This document shows positions 60,480 to 64,000 of a stretch of DNA of 64,000 bases, piece after piece. The notes below the pieces were generated by a model. It saw only the letters and a program-made list of their open reading frames with translations, did not search any database and had not been told where the DNA came from. Origin of the DNA: Luteolibacter ambystomatis (lineage in GTDB: Bacteria; Verrucomicrobiota; Verrucomicrobiia; Verrucomicrobiales; Akkermansiaceae); NCBI RefSeq assembly GCF_018137965.1, contig NZ_CP073100.1, forward strand, positions 2,294,001 to 2,358,000, written 5' to 3'. Both the position numbers and the translations under genes were made by a program. Numbering within the stretch: position 1 is the first letter of the stretch; the number at the start of each line of letters is the position of its first letter.

Positions 60480-63400
60480 ATGATCCGCATCCTGATCTGC
60501 TGGTTCACCCTGATCGCAGGTGGCATGGCCTCGCCGCATGCGATCGCCATCTGGCGGGCGGGCTCGGGGCTGCCGCACCAGAACGTGCGGGCGATCACCC
60601 AAACTTCCGATGGCTGCATCTGGGTGGGGACCGCGGACGGTCTGGCTCGTTTCGATGGCGCCCATTTCACGGTCTATCGGAGCGACACCGTGCGCGACCT
60701 GGGCACAGCCCGGATCGAACGCCTGGCTGCGGGCGCGAGCGGACGCCTGTGGATCGGCACCGCGGATCGAATCCTGCTCAAGCACGAAGGAGGCATCTTC
60801 ACCAGGGTGCTCGATCGCGGAGAGCCGCTGCTGGCAGCCGGTTTCGAAATACTGACCGAGGACAGGCAAGGCAGCCTGTGGATCACGACGCTCGGCGGCC
60901 GCATCCTCCGCCTTGAAGATGGAAAGCCGCGCGACATGAGCGCCGTGTGGAAGACCGGCGGCCAACTCCGGCTCGATGGTGACGGCCAGCCGGTGGTGAA
61001 CACCCCCTCGGCCTTGTTCCGTTTGCGCGGAGATACCTTGGAACCCATCGCCGGACAACCAACCGGCGTGACACGTTATCTGGCCCCCGGATATGGAGGC
61101 TTCTGGATGGAGCAGGGCGGCCAGGTGCGACGGTGGAAGGAAGGACAGGGATTCGAGGTGGCCGCCTCACCGCGATGGGGCGCGCGCGATCTGACCTTCG
61201 GCATCGAGGACCACCGCCACCAGTTGTGGCTGGCCACTTCCGGGCAAGGGCTCCTGTGCTATGGCCCGGATGGTTCGGTGCACTCGCTGGATACCACTTC
61301 GGGATTCGCCGGAGACTTCGTGCAGGCCTTGTTCGAGGACCGGGACGGCAATGTGTGGGTGGGCACCGCGGGTGGCGGATTGGGGCGGATCTCGCCCGCG
61401 TGGTTCCAGGTGTTTGGGAAAAGCCAAGGCCTTTCCTCGGACCGCGCCACCGCCGTTTGCCAGGATGGCACGGGCACCATCTGGGTGGGCACGGCCGGGG
61501 ACGGCATCAATCGGATCGATGCCAACGGAGCCCCCTCTCCGGGAGAGTTTCCCCAATTCGCCAGGCGCACGATCTCCACCCTCTCGGCCGGACCCGATGG
61601 AGTCGTCTGGGCGGGCTTTGGCGATGGCGGCCTGCAAAAGTGGCAGGATGGCAAATGGTCTCCGGCAGGCGGATGGCCGGAGGCCGGAGCAGCGGTGCAG
61701 GCGTTGTTGCTGGACCGGAACGGCAGCCTGTGGGTGGGCCAGAAAACACGCAACCGCCTCGCGCGGATCGCCAGTGACCGGGTGGTCGTTCTGGACCTGC
61801 CGAATCCCGTGGCGGTGGCGGACGTGCGCGCCTTCGCGCAGGACCGTGACGGCTCCATCTGGATCGGCACCGATGGCAGCGGCCTCTTCCGCCATCGGGA
61901 CGGTGCCTTCACCCGCTACTCCATCCATGACGGGCTGCCCAGCGACAGCATCTGGTCCCTGCTGGCGTGCGACGATGGCTCCCTGTGGATCGGCACCGCG
62001 GGTGAAGGCATCGCCCGATGGAAGGACGGACGTTTCGCCACATGCGGCAAGGAGCAGGGCCTGCCGGAAAGCGTGATCTGCGCCATCCGCAATGACCATC
62101 AAGGCGGCATCTGGCTCACCGGCTACCAGGGCCTGTTCCGGCTGGATCGCGGCAGCCTGGAGGATAGTTTCGAAAAAGGGACGCGGGTGGCCCCGGTGGT
62201 CTTCGGCAGGGCGGACGGGCTCCCCGAGCTGCAGGGCGTGAGCAGCGGCTCCCCCTCCCTCCTCACGCCGGAGGGCCGGCTGTGGTTCGCAACTACGGCG
62301 GGCGCAGTAACAGTCGATCCGAAGGACCGCGTCCGCGAAGCGATGCCGCCGCCGGTCTTCATCGACAGCCTGGTCGTGGATGGCGTGGCCATGGACCCCG
62401 CCGGTCCGCTGTCCATCCCCGCGGGCCGCTACGACTTCTTCTCCACGAATGCCACGCGCCGGGCCTGCTACACCAGCAACTCGACGGAAAGCGGATCGGA
62501 TGCCGTGCGGACCATCGCACTGGATCTGAGCGATCTCAACAACACGACGGTGGAGGGCCATGGAGCCACGCTGATGATGCGCGGAAAGATGACCATGCTG
62601 GTGGCGGAGCGGTGTTCCGGCCTGACGTTGAACAACCTCACCTTCGATTTCGCACGACCCACGGTCTCGGAATTCACCGCCATCGAAAAGCAGTCCACCT
62701 ACTGGGTGGCCAGGGTCCATCCCCAGTCCACCTATCAGATCACCGGCGGCAACCGCGTGCTGTGGACCGGCGAGGACTGGAGCACCTACCACAACATGGT
62801 GCAGCACTACGATCCCGCCACCCTCACCACCTGGCGCGGCGGAGATCCCACCGCCTCCGCCACCGCCGTGACGGATCTGGGCAATGGCACGCTGCGCTTC
62901 GACGTGCCATCCGGTTCGCTCGCAAACGTCGTGGTCGGCCGCACCTACCAGGTCCGCAACACGACCCGCGACCAGGTCGGCATGTGGTTCAACCGCGGAT
63001 CGAACCTCACCGTGCAGGACGTGAAGGTCCGCTCGATGCACGGCTTCGGCATGTTGTTCCAGTTCATGGATGGAGTGGGTTTGAAGCGCATCGAGGTGGC
63101 GCCGCCCTCCGGCAGCGGCCGCACCTGCGCCTCCGCCGCGGATATTCTCCACTTCTCCGGCTGCAAGGGACTCGTCAGCATCACGGACAGCAAGCTCACC
63201 GCCGCACAGGACGATGCGCTGAACATCCACGGCACCCACCTCCGCATCGTCAGCCAGCCCGCGGCCAACCAGGTCCGCGTCCGGTTCATGCACGCGCAGT
63301 CGTGGGGTTTCCAAGCGTTCATTCCGGGCGATCAGATCGAGTTCGTCCGCAAGGACACGCTGCTCTCCTACGGAAGCGCCAGTGTCACGGTCGTGGCCAT

Positions 63401-64000
63401 GACCTCCGATCCCCGCGAACAAATCCTCACCCTTGATGCCAATGCGCCTGCGGGAGTGGTGCTGAATTCCGATGCGGTGGAGAACGTGACCTGGACGCCA
63501 TCCGTCGAGGTCCTCAACTGCGACATCGCCCAGATCCCCACCCGCGGCTTCCTGCTCACCTCGCGGCGTCCCACCCTGATCCAGGGCAACCGCTTCTTCC
63601 GCACCCAGAACCCGGCGATCCTGGTCGAAGACGATGCCGCCGGATGGTATGAATCCGGGCCGGTGCGCGATCTCACGCTGCGCGGCAATTCGTTCTACGA
63701 ATGCGGGGAAAACGTGGTCCAGCTCGATCCCCAGAACACCACCCACTCCGGCGCGGTCCACTCAAACCTCCGCGTCCGGGACAATATCTTCACCCTGAAA
63801 GGCACCGGCGGTGTCAGGACAAAATCCACCGACACCGTCTCCATCTCCGCCAACCGGTTCCGCCTCAACAACGGCACCTCTCCCGCCGCATCGAGCCTCG
63901 TCAGCACCACGAACACCACCAACCTCGCGATCGGCGTCAATACCACGGAGCCCTCCAGCGCACCCGCCATCCGTGTCACCAACGGCGACTTCGAAACCAC
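60480..64000 (+). CDS. Beta-propeller sensor module fused to a GH110 alpha-1,3-galactosidase (3' end outside the window)
   Basis: The frame from the ATG at 60480 stays open to the window edge (1173 codons). Signal peptide: MIRILICWFTLIAGGMASPH. Residues ~25-625 are two-component-regulator-type propeller blades (for example TSDGCIWVGTADGLARFDG, EDRDGNVWVGTAGGGLGRI, CDDGSLWIGTAGEGIARWKD) ending in PPPVFIDSLVVDGVAMDPAG, which normally leads into a Y_Y_Y domain and kinase. Instead, from ~residue 645 (PAGRYDFFSTNATRRACYT) the sequence is a GH110 beta-helix enzyme: NNTTVEGHGATLMMRGKMTM, NNLTFDFARPTVSEFTA, QDDALNIHGTHLRI with Asp911-Asp912 probably catalytic, VRFMHAQSWGFQAFIPGDQI and WYESGPVRDLTLRGN. 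GH110 enzymes cleave alpha-1,3-linked galactose. Both halves are clear; their union is the unusual point. Confidence 0.85.
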   Translation, partial: MIRILICWFTLIAGGMASPHAIAIWRAGSGLPHQNVRAITQTSDGCIWVGTADGLARFDGAHFTVYRSDTVRDLGTARIERLAAGASGRLWIGTADRILLKHEGGIFTRVLDRGEPLLAAGFEILTEDRQGSLWITTLGGRILRLEDGKPRDMSAVWKTGGQLRLDGDGQPVVNTPSALFRLRGDTLEPIAGQPTGVTRYLAPGYGGFWMEQGGQVRRWKEGQGFEVAASPRWGARDLTFGIEDHRHQLWLATSGQGLLCYGPDGSVHSLDTTSGFAGDFVQALFEDRDGNVWVGTAGGGLGRISPAWFQVFGKSQGLSSDRATAVCQDGTGTIWVGTAGDGINRIDANGAPSPGEFPQFARRTISTLSAGPDGVVWAGFGDGGLQKWQDGKWSPAGGWPEAGAAVQALLLDRNGSLWVGQKTRNRLARIASDRVVVLDLPNPVAVADVRAFAQDRDGSIWIGTDGSGLFRHRDGAFTRYSIHDGLPSDSIWSLLACDDGSLWIGTAGEGIARWKDGRFATCGKEQGLPESVICAIRNDHQGGIWLTGYQGLFRLDRGSLEDSFEKGTRVAPVVFGRADGLPELQGVSSGSPSLLTPEGRLWFATTAGAVTVDPKDRVREAMPPPVFIDSLVVDGVAMDPAGPLSIPAGRYDFFSTNATRRACYTSNSTESGSDAVRTIALDLSDLNNTTVEGHGATLMMRGKMTMLVAERCSGLTLNNLTFDFARPTVSEFTAIEKQSTYWVARVHPQSTYQITGGNRVLWTGEDWSTYHNMVQHYDPATLTTWRGGDPTASATAVTDLGNGTLRFDVPSGSLANVVVGRTYQVRNTTRDQVGMWFNRGSNLTVQDVKVRSMHGFGMLFQFMDGVGLKRIEVAPPSGSGRTCASAADILHFSGCKGLVSITDSKLTAAQDDALNIHGTHLRIVSQPAANQVRVRFMHAQSWGFQAFIPGDQIEFVRKDTLLSYGSASVTVVAMTSDPREQILTLDANAPAGVVLNSDAVENVTWTPSVEVLNCDIAQIPTRGFLLTSRRPTLIQGNRFFRTQNPAILVEDDAAGWYESGPVRDLTLRGNSFYECGENVVQLDPQNTTHSGAVHSNLRVRDNIFTLKGTGGVRTKSTDTVSISANRFRLNNGTSPAASSLVSTTNTTNLAIGVNTTEPSSAPAIRVTNGDFET

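Noticed and set aside
61167-63761. Minus-strand 864-codon frame at the right end
   Set aside because: It is antisense to the propeller-GH110 frame, whose translation contains clear family motifs throughout.

Overview
The window reads as chromosomal DNA of a GC-rich Verrucomicrobiota bacterium, most like the Verrucomicrobiaceae/Luteolibacter group. This rests on gene content, not on a marker gene: giant exported proteins made of autotransporter-associated beta-strand repeats, a PEP-CTERM protein, a PVC-type haem-binding CxxCH dehydrogenase-like protein beside a DUF1080 protein, beta-propeller sensor modules, and families of short palindromic intergenic repeats. No rRNA, tRNA or CRISPR array was seen.

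Layout. 1-2.6 kb: the 3' part of an exported, probably M12-type metalloprotease and a hypothetical exported protein. 2.6-16.5 kb (minus strand): a GH30-like enzyme with beta-strand repeats, a PEP-CTERM protein, a 1565-residue repeat protein, a NarL-type response regulator and a multi-domain sensor kinase split by a one-base frameshift. The five upstream regions of these genes share a short motif, which suggests one regulon for surface polysaccharide-active and adhesin-like proteins. 16.6-19.8 kb: a two-TM protein (probably frameshifted) and a decayed IS66 element with hairpin ends. 19.8-31.1 kb (minus): a 2858-residue secreted SpvB/RHS polymorphic-toxin-like protein followed by five compact small genes, including two DUF4279 genes and one DUF6188-like gene, which are candidate immunity genes. 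31.4-33.3 kb: a tiny lipoprotein and an rpiB/GAF-kinase pair overlapping by 4 bp. 33.5-35.4 kb: a CE1-like esterase and a lipoprotein.

35.5-40.3 kb (minus): an operon of a PVC haem protein, a DUF1080 protein and a sugar-isomerase-like TIM barrel, typical of oxidative glycoside use in this phylum. 40.4-46 kb: a class V aminotransferase, two small exported proteins, and a translationally coupled CoA-transferase/GNAT fusion and histone-deacetylase-like gene. 46-46.8 kb: two tandem ~290 bp palindromic repeats. 46.8-57.7 kb: housekeeping and accessory genes (RluD-like, Ser/Thr kinase, ParE/GyrB, dienelactone hydrolase, DUF3008, DODA dioxygenase, flavoprotein, cupin, glycoside hydrolase). 57.9-60.3 kb (minus): an SPFH/band-7 protein behind what looks like a cyclic di-AMP (ydaO) riboswitch. 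60.48 kb to the window end: one open frame joining a sensor-type beta-propeller to a GH110 alpha-1,3-galactosidase domain, an architecture I do not recognise as described.

The main leads are the propeller-GH110 fusion, the c-di-AMP riboswitch on an SPFH gene, the shared promoter motif of the two-component/surface-protein block, and the RHS toxin locus with stacked candidate immunity genes. Several single-base frameshifts (sensor kinase, IS66 transposase, two-TM protein) may be real decay or sequencing errors.
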